From Aquilaria yunnanensis (Eukaryota > Streptophyta > Magnoliopsida > Malvales > Thymelaeaceae), in NCBI GenBank assembly GCA_039654915.1, contig CM077595.1, positions 87,523,501 to 87,587,500 of the forward strand: a DNA stretch of 64,000 nucleotides, in the 5' to 3' direction. The translations under genes were made by a program, and so were the position numbers. Positions within the stretch are counted from its first letter, which is position 1, and the number at the start of each line of letters is the position of its first letter. Shown here piece by piece: positions 10,802 to 20,982 of this stretch. A model generated the notes under the pieces. The model was given only the letters and a program-made list of their open reading frames with translations, had not been told where the DNA came from and made no database searches.

Positions 10802-12421
10802 ATATCTTATCTACCACTAAAGTTGATTTTATTTACGATGCTAACCAATTTCAATCAGAGTGGCTCTCCTATTGATCTATTGTTCATTCATCCACCAGTT
10901 CCTTCACCGAGCAATAGCACCCATTAGCCCCCTCGGTCGCTTCTACCATTTCCTCGCCCAGTTAGCCTTTTTTTTCAAGAAAACACCTCTTCTAGACACG
11001 CTACTTCTGGAATATCTGCAAGAGGTACTAGATTCAAGGTTGGACTTTGAGAAACGTCCCCATTTGGCAGAGGCTGTCGGAAAGGGAATGACACCAAAAC
11101 CACCTAATCCAATAACACCGCCACTAACGCTACCACCACCATTTCTTCTTCTTTATCTCAAGCACAGCCACCACAACAACAACAGAACATGATAATGTCT
11201 AACTTGGTAATCAAGATAAGGGATCGTCATAATCGGAAAATGGCCTTTCACATCTAATATGGAAAGACTAATTTAGGCTAGTAATCCTTGGACATGCCTA
11301 CGATTCAGAAGCTCCAGTGTGCGCGGCAGCCCGAGACATGCCTGCAATTCACAAGTTCCCCATGACGTCCGCTCCATCGACCTCCTCTGCACTGCGTCCT
11401 ACTACGTTTAATCACAATCGCCCAACTGTAATCGCCGGCTCAAACCTTTGAAGACAGTTTTTCTAGACTTGGTCGGAGATTCTTGCTGGCTCGAATCTGT
11501 CTTCATCATCGTGAATTGGTCTCAAAGGGAGCTTTCTAATGACAAGTACAACAATTTCTGGTCATAGTTATCTGTAACTCTAATAGACACCAATTGCCCG
11601 TGGATGTTGTTGCTCGTGGTTGGAGCTAGGCCGTGAGGGTGAACGTTGCCATTGATTTCCTTGGGTTTGCAAATTGTCCGAACTCAGACGCTATTAACGG
11701 AGAAGAGTGCAAGCAACCATGCTGGCTAGATATTTGGAACGAAGTTGATGAACAGGGCAGTGCAATGGTTGCGTCGAACCAGATCAAACCTCCCAGTAGA
11801 TAGAGACACTAGGAACAAGGTGAGTAAGGGAGACGACTAAGAGAGCAAAACCCAACTTTGGTTTGGGTGTAAATAAAATCAACTATGGGGCATTTATAGC
11901 ATTGTCTTTTTACCTGGGGTCCCACCAAAAACAAAAAACGTGTTAACTTGGACGTAATAACTCTGACCGAACTACGTAATTGTTTTTATTTCCTTTTCGT
12001 GTGTAACCATCATCTTCTTCCCAAATATATCAAAACTCTTTTCCCATAATCTCTCTCACTCAATTATAGAATAACTGGAGTCAACAAAAATCTTTCTCCT
12101 CATGGCTTTTGCCACTGGTAGTCTTCATCGCATCGTTCACCATTGCCACATTGTTGGTCGCCATTGTGCTATTTGCCTTGCATTTGCCCTTACCGTCATA
12201 TGGATTCATCAAATTAAAGCCATCATTGAACTGTTCATTCCTGCCCTCACCGTCATTATCAATTGGGTTTGCGAATTGAAACTTTGTTTGTAAATTTAAG
12301 GTTAAGGATGAATAATTTCCTCTTCAAAATCATATGTTAGTGGGCTTGAGGGGTTTGAAATTGATGGATGTGTTTTTTTGAAACATTAATGTATGATTAA
12401 TTTTGAACCATGGTTTATTTG
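10802..12421. other. Unassigned region between CACTA-1 and CACTA-3
   Basis: GC content is somewhat higher than its surroundings, and several short open frames occur (for example 10860-11192 and 12102-12293 on plus). None shows a recognisable domain or flanking splice signals. It may be decayed transposon or pseudogene DNA. The last bases (12419-12421, TTG) are the left TSD of CACTA-3. Confidence 0.3.
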
Positions 12422-12439
12422 CACTACAAAAAAATTCTA

Positions 12440-12625
12440 ATTTTCAACAGCCTCACATTGGAAATCAGACATTTCCAACGGCCAGTTGTTGAAAAATGAC
12501 ACATTGGCAAAACAGTCATAGGAAAATTTTTTCAAACAGCCCAACTTAAAGCCATTGTAAAATAGGTTCTTAGAAGTTTGCAACGACTCTCTATGAGCTT
12601 TGGTTTCTCATTTTATCAATGACTT
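12440..12625. repeat. CACTA-3 left subterminal repeats (degenerate)
   Basis: Units such as CATTTCCAACGGCCAGTTGTTGAAA recur with heavy decay; many read TTGGAAA or CCAACG only in part. Reading CG as TG or CA accounts for several of the changes. Confidence 0.6.
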
Positions 12626-12719
12626 AGGCCATAGGAAAACTCCGCTTTAAAAAATAAACAAAAATGCATAACTTCCAAAAATATTTTTTTATATATTATC
12701 ATATTTATTGTTATATTTA

Positions 12720-13451
12720 GGCAAAAATAACAAATAAACCACTAACATTTTTATGTTAGTCCAATTCACCTACTAATGTTTTTTTCTTTGCCAAACAAAT
12801 CACTGATATTTCTGAGTCAGTTCAAATCAGTCATTCTTCTAACTTGTAACTTTTTTCGTTAAGTTTAACGAAATCTTAGCATAAAATATCAAGTTTAATC
12901 CCTACATTTTATACTTCTACTCCTAGTGCATCTAAAGTTTATCAATCTAATATTTAAATCATCTCCTTGAAGCTGACATTAATATTTAAATTTCATTTGT
13001 AGGCAATAATTAAGATCGTCTTGAACTTGTTGATAATAATCACGATATTTCTCCTCTTACTCTGCCTCATATTGCTCCATAATCTTGTGTTAAACACTAA
13101 TATGAGCAAGATATTATTTGAGAGTGACAGTGTATGTTCGGAGACATCTCATTTTGGGCAATGAAGATAGTAAACTTTAAAGAAGCTAAAAGCAGTAACG
13201 AATAGACTTTACCCAAAAAATATAATTGTAGGAGGTTTTTATGAAATTTTATAAACGGTGAAAGTAGCCAATTTAAATTATTTTAAACCAAGTGAAAATA
13301 TTTTGTTAATTTTAAAAACTTAATGATGAAGTTTTGTAATATTTTAAAAACCGAATGGGTAAATTGACCTAATGGTTTATTCAGCCAAATAAAAAATAAT
13401 AGTGGTAAATTTGAGCTGGGTCAAAAACGTGGTTTATTAGTTATTTTTGCC
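12720..13451. mobile_element. Mutator-like element nested in CACTA-3, 732 bp
   Basis: The left end GGCAAAAATAACAAATAAAC and the reverse complement of the right end GGCAAAAATAACTAATAAAC differ at one base in the first 20. The flanking 9-mers are TTATATTTA (12711-12719) and TTAGATTTA (13452-13460), 8 of 9 identical, which fits the 9-bp duplication of Mutator elements. The interior has no recognisable transposase. Confidence 0.72.
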
Positions 13452-13829
13452 TTAGATTTACAAAAAAATACAATTTTATTTTAATAAATACTATATTTAA
13501 TAATATTACAAAAATAAATTCAATAAAATTACAGAAAAAATCAGAATGGTCATAAAATTTACAGATAAAATCACAAGAGTCAGAAAAATACCAAATTTAC
13601 AAAAACTACAAAATCGCAAATCAGAAAAATAAAAAAATTACAAAAAATCGCCTAAATTACAAAAATTACAAAATCAATACAGATTGCACTAGAACAAAAA
13701 TTCAAACCTAAAATCAAAATTCGAAATTGAAATCAAAATGATAAATCAGATCAGATCTGCACGAAAATGGAAACGAGAATTCAAAATTCAAACCAAAATC
13801 AACATTCACATCAGATCTGAACAGAAATG

Positions 13830-14340
13830 AAAACCAATATCAGATCTGCCCAAAAAGAACGCCAACAAAGGACGATGGTGAAGAATGCTGCGATAGGCAG
13901 GCCGAGGAAGGACGGCGACGCGAGACCGAGGAAGGACGGCAAGGCTGTGGAGGGGAGACGAATTGGAGGCTGGGTGGAGGAAGGTGGCGAAGCGAGGAAC
14001 CAAGGCGGATGGCGAAGCCAAGTTGGCGGAGAAGAGCAGCAATGGGGTGCGTATCTGGAGCAGTGAACGTCAAGCGGATCTGTTGCAAGAGCGCTTATGG
14101 CGACGGAGAGGACAGTGAGAGCGAGAGGCCTGAGAGGGCGAGAGGAGGGAGAGACAATTTGCGGTAAGGAGAGCGAGAAGGTCGGAGAGGGCGAGAGGAG
14201 TGAGAGCGAGAGGGCTGAGAGGGCGAGACGAGGTAAAGACGGCTGAGAGGAGGGAGAGAGGGCAAGAGGAGGAAGACGGCTCAGATGAATGAGAGGGCGA
14301 GAATCGAGGGAGAAGAGGGTTGAGTGATATGTATTGTATT
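13830..14340 (-). promoter_or_regulatory. CACTA-3 leader-like GA/CT-rich block
   Basis: The plus strand is a purine-rich run of GAGAGGGCGAGA-type phrases repeated many times; on minus it is CT-rich. It is followed on minus by phrases like TTTTGATTTTAGGTTTGA, which also follow the CT-rich leader of CACTA-4 (43380-43960). I read it as the transcribed leader of this CACTA family. The open frames inside it are probably by-products of the repeats. Confidence 0.45.
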
Positions 14341-14429
14341 TGTAATTAGGGTTAGTATGGTTTGTGTTTAGGCTATCTTTGCCAATTAATCCATTAATGG
14401 GTGCTTTTTTTTTTTACACACATATATAT

Positions 14430-14432
14430 ATA

Positions 14433-14489
<57 letters not shown>

Positions 14490-14720
14490 AAAATATTTTT
14501 AAAATATAAATTTACTTTCTAAAATTATAAAATAAATATGATAAATATGATATATATCAACATATATTAATATTATTAAATTTATTGTTATTAAATTAAT
14601 TGACATTAATTTGTTATTATATCATATTTTGAGTTATTATATCATATACATATTTATATATCATATATATGATATATGTACACACACAAATTTATTTTTA
14701 TTATTGTTATTATTATTATT
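14430..14720. repeat. Direct duplication, copy A (ATT repeats plus AT-rich block)
   Basis: An ATT trinucleotide run is followed by AATATTTTTAAAATA, a TTTACTTTCTAAAATT phrase and later TATATCATATATATGAT with GTACACACACA. The same order recurs at 15465-15800, so about 0.3 kb was duplicated within CACTA-3. Confidence 0.65.
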
Positions 14721-14787
14721 ATTATTATATGATACATTATAATATAGAAGATACATTACATTATTATACAAATCATCTATTATAATA

Positions 14788-15398
14788 CTTTATCTGTCCC
14801 ACATTATTTGAAACACTTTCTTTTTTGAGTTGTCCCATATTCTTTGAAGCATTTTCTTTTTTAGTAAATTTTATCATGTATTTTTACCATTATACTTTTT
14901 CTCATCTATCAAATCATCTCTTCTACCCTAAAACCTATAGCTTGATATTTCTGTTTTGTGGAGACAACGGTGATGAATGGAGATGAGATCAACGAGGTGA
15001 TGGGCGGCGACGAGGCAACAAACAGAGGCGGGTGAAGATAGATGGGTGACGAACAGAGGCAACCGAAAGGATTTCTAATCGACGTGATGAATCGGGGTGG
15101 TGAATCGACCGAAGGATTTGCAATCAAGACGATTGAAATAATGAATCGACCCAAGGATCTCTGATTGAGATGATGAATCGATGGAAGGATCTTCGATTAA
15201 GACGAATCAACCAAAGGATCTCCAACTGATAAATCGTGACCGATCGACGAAGACTAAATGCAGAGACAAACGTGAGCCAGAGCCAGGTGGCGATTGGCGC
15301 ATGGGTGTGTCGGAAACGAGGGCATAACAGGAAAACATAGATCTCACCTAAAACTTCATGCAAAACGGCTTATTTCAATAAACACATGATAGATGGAG
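14788..15398. mobile_element. Possible mariner/Stowaway-like insertion in CACTA-3, 611 bp
   Basis: The left end CTTTATCTGTCCCACATT and the reverse complement of the right end CTCCATCTATCATGTG are loosely related. Both are bordered by TA, and the CTCC(A/C)TCYR(T/C)C style is typical of plant Stowaway-like elements. The interior (15060-15240) holds four or five imperfect tandem copies of an AAGGATCTCTGATTGAGA-like phrase. The interior is GC-richer than the flanks and has no conserved protein. Confidence 0.4.
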
Positions 15399-15464
15399 TA
15401 TATATTATGATAAATATATATTATGACATTTATACATATTAATATGTTCATAAGTAAGTACATT

Positions 15465-15800
15465 ATTATTATTATTATTATTATTAACCAAATATTTTTA
15501 AAATACAGTTTTACTTTCTAAAATTGTAAAATAAATGTGATAAATATGATATATATTATATAAATATATATCAACATATATTAATATTATTATACTTATA
15601 ATTATTATTTGTAAAAAAATGTTTTAAAAATATTACATAACTTTCTAAAAGTATTATTATATATATGATTACTATTAGTATTATTATTATGATACATTAA
15701 TTTGTATTATATGATATTTTGAATTATTATATGTATCATATACATTTTTATATATCATATATATAATATATGTACACACACATGCACAAAGATATTATTA
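15465..15800. repeat. Direct duplication, copy B
   Basis: Second copy of the 14430-14720 block: ATT run, AATATTTTTAAAATA, TTTACTTTCTAAAATT, TATATCATATATATAAT and GTACACACACA in the same order, with scattered differences. The two copies flank the putative mariner-like insertion. Confidence 0.65.
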
Positions 15801-15819
15801 TTATTATTATTATTATTTT

Positions 15820-16050
15820 CCAATGGCCTTCATGTTGGAAATATAGCCGTTGGAAATGTGGCTATTGGAAATTTCCAACGGCCTTCCCGTTGGAAGTTTT
15901 CCAATGGCTTGGCCGTTGGAAATTGCCTCCTTTAAAATTTCCAATGTGAAAGGTGTTGGAAAATGATCTCGACTATTTCCAACGGCTATTTGCGTTGGAA
16001 ATTTCCAATGGCTTAACTATTGGAAATTTAGCTGTTGGAAAAATGAGTTT
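15820..16050. repeat. CACTA-3 right subterminal repeats
   Basis: At least seven units of the type TTCCAACGGC...CGTTGGAAA, many with CCAATGG or CTATTGG. They directly precede the TTTTTTTAGTAGTG terminus. Confidence 0.75.
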
Positions 16051-16064
16051 TTTTAGTAGTGTTG

Positions 16065-16633
16065 GTTGTTGTATGAACTTGAGTACTTATTGTATGAGTG
16101 CAACTTTGAAATTAACACATATAATTGTTGAAAAGTGATTCATATATGTATAAAATTAATGTGCTAGTGTATGAGTGTGGAGTTTTGAAACTATGAAGTC
16201 TGATGTAAGAACTAAATTACTATTGTATAAAATTTTACCATATTAAGTTGAGTTGCTATATTACATGAAGAATCTGATTTCTTACTATATGAATTTGGGT
16301 CATTAATGTATGAAATTGAATTCTTATTCTAGGAAAATGAGTTGCTTAATTTTACTTGTAACTAGGTTCTTATTTTATGAAACAAGTTCTTATTCTATGA
16401 ACTTAAAATGTTGATGTAAGAAACCAAATTTTTATTGTTTATAACTGATTCATGTTGTGTAAAATTGAGTTTTTATTGTATGAGTGTGGTGTTCTTATTT
16501 AAACAAATTTGAGATGTTTATATACGTAAAAAGATTCCTATTGTATAAAATCAACCGGGTTCTTATTATATAAATTTGAAATACTGATATACAAAATTAG
16601 GCTCTTATTATACTAATTTTATTTTATTAACAC
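16065..16633 (-). repeat. Degenerate minisatellite (unit about 20-30 bp) in the position of a copia 3' LTR
   Basis: Phrases close to TTCTTATTGTATGAAATTGAG recur about twenty times with variable spacing and decay. On the minus strand this block directly follows the end of a copia integrase-RNaseH reading frame and a purine run (TTTAAGGGG) like a polypurine tract, followed by TG. It therefore occupies the place of the 3' LTR. Whether it is a real LTR is uncertain. Confidence 0.45.
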
Positions 16634-16990
16634 CCCTTAAACTCAATGTGGTATTTTAGATATCATCTTGAGTTTGGACATGAGCTCTTAAAATCGTCCA
16701 AGAAGATGAGCATTTGTGAAGAAGTAAGTAGTTTTGCTTTCTCAAGAGCCAGACATTAACTTGACTATGTCATGAAGAATATGTTCTCGGGCAAAGTAAG
16801 AGTTACTTTCAATGGGTTTAGTATATTCATGAAAGACATTATTGCGAGCAATGTGAATTGCACTTCAGTTACCACAATAGAGAGGGGGAGTATAGGGATG
16901 ATAGATTCCGATATCTTCTAATAACCATCAAATTAAGTTAAATAAACAGGGAAGTAGTGTCAACAAGAGTGTGGTATTGGCATTCAGATT
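16634..16990 (-). pseudogene. Ty1/copia RNase H C-terminal remnant
   Basis: On the minus strand, with one stop, the frame reads SAIHIARNNVFHE, then FAREHI, then MSKLKMI near the end. This is the usual C-terminal series of copia polyproteins (CDNxxAIxIAxNPVFHxRTKHI ... SKLGM). Stops and frameshifts make it a fossil. It lies between CACTA-3 and CACTA-2. Confidence 0.65.
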
Positions 16991-17521
16991 TAGTACGAGA
17001 GAGAGAAAATGTTGTGCTAATTGTCTTACTACTATTGGCCATTTATTACTGTTTAGAACAGCTACGTTTTCAGAGTCCCCTCGTGCTATTGGGCACCTGA
17101 TGCTTTGCGGATAGACAATGAATAGTAGGAGTGATTATTCAGTTATTTTGATTTAATTTTAACCGAAAGTGAATTGTCCAAAGAGTCAGTTTTTAGTCAT
17201 AGATGTTAAGAATTGCAAAATACCAAATAAGGATAGAAAATTGAAATAACAGAAAACCGGGAAAATTATTTTTTTCAATTTGTGATTCGGTTAACCAAAT
17301 TTCATGTACTTGTGTCCAAAATTCATTCATTTTTTCTCTCTTTTTCTCTCCCAAAATTTTGGCCTAATTGCCTAATGCTACAAATAAATTTAGGATTTGG
17401 TCATAATCCTATAAATTAATTTTTTTTAAAGACTAAATTACTTGTTTTTTTTCCTCTCTATTTCGATGCGAAATAGCCTCTTTTAGTGTTAAAAAGAATA
17501 GATTTTCGAACTTGAGGGTAA
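16991..17521. other. Intergenic, no gene seen
   Basis: No conserved frame or repeat was recognised. The segment ends just before the AAC target duplication of CACTA-2. Confidence 0.35.
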
Positions 17522-17539
17522 AACCACTACTAAAAATTC

Positions 17540-19215
17540 CTTTATTTCCAACTGCCCTCATTTCCAACGGTCAAGCAGCTGGAAATTTCCAACTGCCAAA
17601 ACCGTTGGAACGAGGAGAAAATTTTTTCCAACTGCTAGGCAGTTGGAAGTTTTAGAGTATTTAATTTACATAATATATATAGTATTTCCAACGGCTTAAG
17701 CCGTTGGAAAATGGAGGAAATATGGAGTGTTTTCCAAAATTATATAAATCTAGATAATATATAATATTTCCAACGGCTAAGACCGTTGGAAACTTTTAGA
17801 GTATTTAATTTACATAATATATATAGTATTTCCAACGGCTTAAGCCGTTGGAAAATGGAGGAAATATGGAGTGTTTTCCAAAATTTTATAAATCTAGATA
17901 ATATATAATATTTCCAACGGCTAAGACCGTTGGAAACTTTGGAAAATAAAGAATTTTGTGCAGAAATTATATAAATGTAGACATATATAATATTTCCAAC
18001 GGCTAAAACCGTTGGAAAATGTGGATTTACCTAGTAAATTCTATAAATAATAACATAAATAATATTTCCAACGGCTAAGACCGTTGGAAACTTTGGAAAA
18101 TAAAGAATTTTGTGCAGAAATTATATAAATGTAGACATATATAATATTTCCAACGGCTAAGACCGTTGGAAACTTTGGAAAATAAAGAATTTTGTGCAGA
18201 AATTATATAAATGTAGACATATATAATATTTCCAACGGCTAAGACCGTTGGAAACTTTGGAAAATAAAGAGTTTTGTGCAGAAATTATATAAATGTAGAC
18301 ATATATAATATTTTCAACGGCTAAAACTGTTGAAAAATGTGGATTTACCTAGTAAATTCTATAAATAATAACATAAATAATATTTCCAACCGCTAACACC
18401 GTTGGATAATGTGGAAAATCTAGATTTTTTTGCGTCAATTATATAAATGTATTCATATATAATATTTCCAACGGTTGAAGCCGTTGGAAAACCCAGGAAA
18501 AAAAAATTAATATTGATTTTGTTGGTTAAATTATATAAGTTATATTAATTATAGATTTTTGAATGTTAATTATACAAATGTAGATATAGATGATATTTGC
18601 AACGGCTGAAAGGAAAAAAAAGATATAGTTAAGTTAAATATATAAATTTACATAATATATCATATTACCAAACTTTCTTAAAATTTAGATATATAAACAT
18701 AATATAATATATAAATATATAAATATGGATCTTTTGCGTAAAATATATAAATTTTGGTATATATAATATAGTATGTCTACAAAGTTTCATAAAATAAGCA
18801 ACATATTTACAAACGTTCTTAAAATTATATGTAAAATAAGCTACATCTTCACAAAATTCAAGAAAATTATATCCAAAATGATTTCAATAACTGGGACAGA
18901 GAAGAAAACAACAAATAGTTATGTTCCAACGGTTATAGCCGTTGGAAATGGGACAGAGACAAAGAATTTTAATTTACAGCCGTGAAATAAGAAAAAAAAA
19001 TTGTTTCCAACGGCTACAGCCGTTGGAAAATGTGAAAAATAACAAAAAAATGGGAAATAAACAAAATTTAAATGAAATTCCCAACGGCTACAGCCGTTGG
19101 AAAATGTGTAAAAGAACAAAAAAATTATTTCCAACGGCTTTCGCCGTTGGAAATTCATTTTATGAAACGCTGAGTTTTGAAATTTTTTTCCAACGGCTTA
19201 AGCAGTTGGAAAATT
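17540..19215. repeat. CACTA-2 left subterminal palindrome array
   Basis: About twenty palindromes with arms TTTCCAACGG / CCGTTGGAAA around a 4-6 base centre (for example CTAAGA), spaced 60-90 bp by AT-rich DNA. Higher-order copies occur: a 145-bp unit is repeated at about 17648 and 17793, and a unit of about 80 bp containing AAAATAAAGAATTTTGTGC recurs from 17940 to 18300. These are the expected sites for the TnpA-type protein, and each could form a hairpin in single strands. Towards 18900-19200 the centres change to CTACAG and TATAG. Confidence 0.9.
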
Positions 19216-19420
19216 ACTTTTAAAAAGTCCCCCCCCCTCGCAGCGGACTCGTCTTCTTCCTCCAGCTTTCTCTCCCTTACGCTGTGCTCCTCTCTCTCAC
19301 TACAAATCCTTCACACGCACACACAGCACGTTTCTTGTCTCGATTAAGGGGTTTATCAACGTCGTGAAGCTGATTTTAACGTGGATCTGGCCTCAATTTG
19401 CTCGATTTGGTGGTTAGTAC
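19216..19420 (+). promoter_or_regulatory. CACTA-2 promoter/leader
   Basis: TTTTAAAAAG (about 19217-19226) is followed by a run of eight C and a CT-rich segment with TCTTCTTCCTCC, TCTCTCTCAC and CACACGCACACACAGC. The same arrangement, on the other strand, occurs in CACTA-1 next to its G17 tract. The arrangement fits a TATA-like box and a leader exon. The donor and start site are not fixed. Confidence 0.5.
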
Positions 19421-20982
19421 GTTATTTTAGAGACTTTTCAATTTTTTTTTTTCGGATGATGCGTTTTTTTTTTTTTACTGTGGGTTTCAATTTCTTGCAA
19501 AACATAGGTGATTCGAACCTATTCCCAGCCATTTGAAGCAACTTGTATTACGGATTTGAGGTTAGTTTTTACTTAATCCGAAAGTTTAATTTTTTTCCCT
19601 ATTAATTAGTTTAAATCCGAATTTTTCATGCTTATTTGGGTTGAAATATGTGATTAGTATTTGAGATGTAGATGTTGATGGTGGAATGTGAAGTATTTGG
19701 GGTACCCATTGTAATTGTACATTTTTTTGGATTTTCTAACTATTTTTTTTTATTTCGGAAATTGTTACAAAATTAGAAATAATTAGTTTAATTTAAATTT
19801 GTTATGTTGTATAATTATGTGTGCAATTAGTTAGGCAAATTATTTAAATTATTTATGTAGTACAATTTATGTAGTATAATTATGTGTGCAATTAGCTACA
19901 AATAATTAGTTTTATTTAAATTATTTATGTAGTATAATTATGTGTGCAATTAGTTACAAATAATTAGTGTGAAGTAAATTGTTTGGGTTATATATTTTGT
20001 TACAACGTAGAATGGTTATTTTGGAATTTTGATTACAATGTTTTCATTATTGGCATTAATATAAATTGTTCAAAATATATCTAGTGAAATAAATTGACCT
20101 CCAAAAATAATATATGTCAATATTAATAATATTACGAAGAATAATATATGGGATTATAAATGTAGTAGTAAAGTCATAGTAAAAATAATATTATGAATTA
20201 GTATTATTATTTCTGATCTAATTAATCGAATACGAGTAATATCAATTATAATAATATTATTATTTGTAGTAATAATAACTTATATTTGAAACAATACATA
20301 TGATGGCAAGATTAGTAGTAAAGTAATAGTAGTAATACTATTAATTTTTATTATTAGTATACCATTAATAAATCCAATAAGACAAATAAAAATTATACCC
20401 ATTATTATAAACAGAATAATAATAAAAATAATAAAAATAATAATAATACTAAGTATAATAAAAAGTATAATAATAATAATAATAATATTAATAATAATAG
20501 TAATAATAATAATAAACAGAATACTAATTATAATAGCAATAATAATAATTATAATAATAGTCATAATCTTAATTATAATATTAACCATAATATATCATAA
20601 TTATTATTATTAGTATACCAATAATAAATCCAATAAGACAATTAAAAATTACAACTACTATTATAAACAGAATAATAATTATAATAATAATAATAATTAT
20701 TATTATAACCATAATATTTCATAATTGTACTAATACTGCAGTTTGTATGAGTAGAAGTAAAGTAATAGTACACGAAATTGTAATTATTTTTATAATTATA
20801 ATAATACTTATATGGAAAGAATATTATTATTTCCTTCCTATTGCGTTTATTTCCTAAACCAGAATAATAATTCCAACTATGCTGGTAACCTTACGTAAAC
20901 CGTCACGTAGTCATTACAGTTTGTGTGTTTTAAATGACATGGTTTAGATTAACTCAACAAAATAATCTATTGGTAGGACTTC
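19421..20982 (+). other. CACTA-2 leader introns, AT-rich with tandem repeats
   Basis: This lies between the leader and the tnpD start. A possible small leader exon ends at GAG|GTTAG near 19560. At 19800-19975 a phrase with TTATGTAGTATAATTATGTG and GCAATTAGTTA recurs about three times. From 20150 to 20730 the DNA is almost pure AAT-type trinucleotide repeats, including two copies of a segment with TAATAAATCCAATAAGACAA (about 20365 and 20620). The long isoleucine-rich open frame on the minus strand here is an effect of that composition. Confidence 0.55.

Larger units (their letters stand above)
12422..16061 (-). mobile_element. CACTA-3: decayed En/Spm-like derivative, 3.64 kb, TSD TTG
   Basis: It starts CACTACAAAAAAATTC and ends TTTTTTTAGTAGTG at 16061. 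TTG is duplicated on both sides (12419-12421, 16062-16064). Degenerate CCAACGG/CCAATGG subterminal repeats lie inside both ends. A CT-rich leader-like block on the minus strand (about 14340 down to 13830) shows that its 5' side is the right end, as in CACTA-4. No transposase coding remains. Two other elements and a segmental duplication have enlarged it. Confidence 0.9.

Noticed and set aside
10860..11192. 110-residue open frame as a host gene
   Set aside because: No known domain, no splice partner, and a low-complexity Thr/Pro/His end.
13806..14088. Three overlapping open frames rich in Arg/Gly or Pro/Ser
   Set aside because: They arise in the purine-rich leader block of CACTA-3. No splice context or protein family supports them.
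17540..19215. Regularly spaced palindromes as a CRISPR-like array
   Set aside because: The host is a plant, the spacers are repeated AT-rich DNA, and the position inside CACTA ends explains the pattern.
20280..20588. 102-residue isoleucine-rich open frame, minus strand
   Set aside because: It translates an AAT-type trinucleotide repeat in a transposon intron. The membrane-like look is a composition effect.
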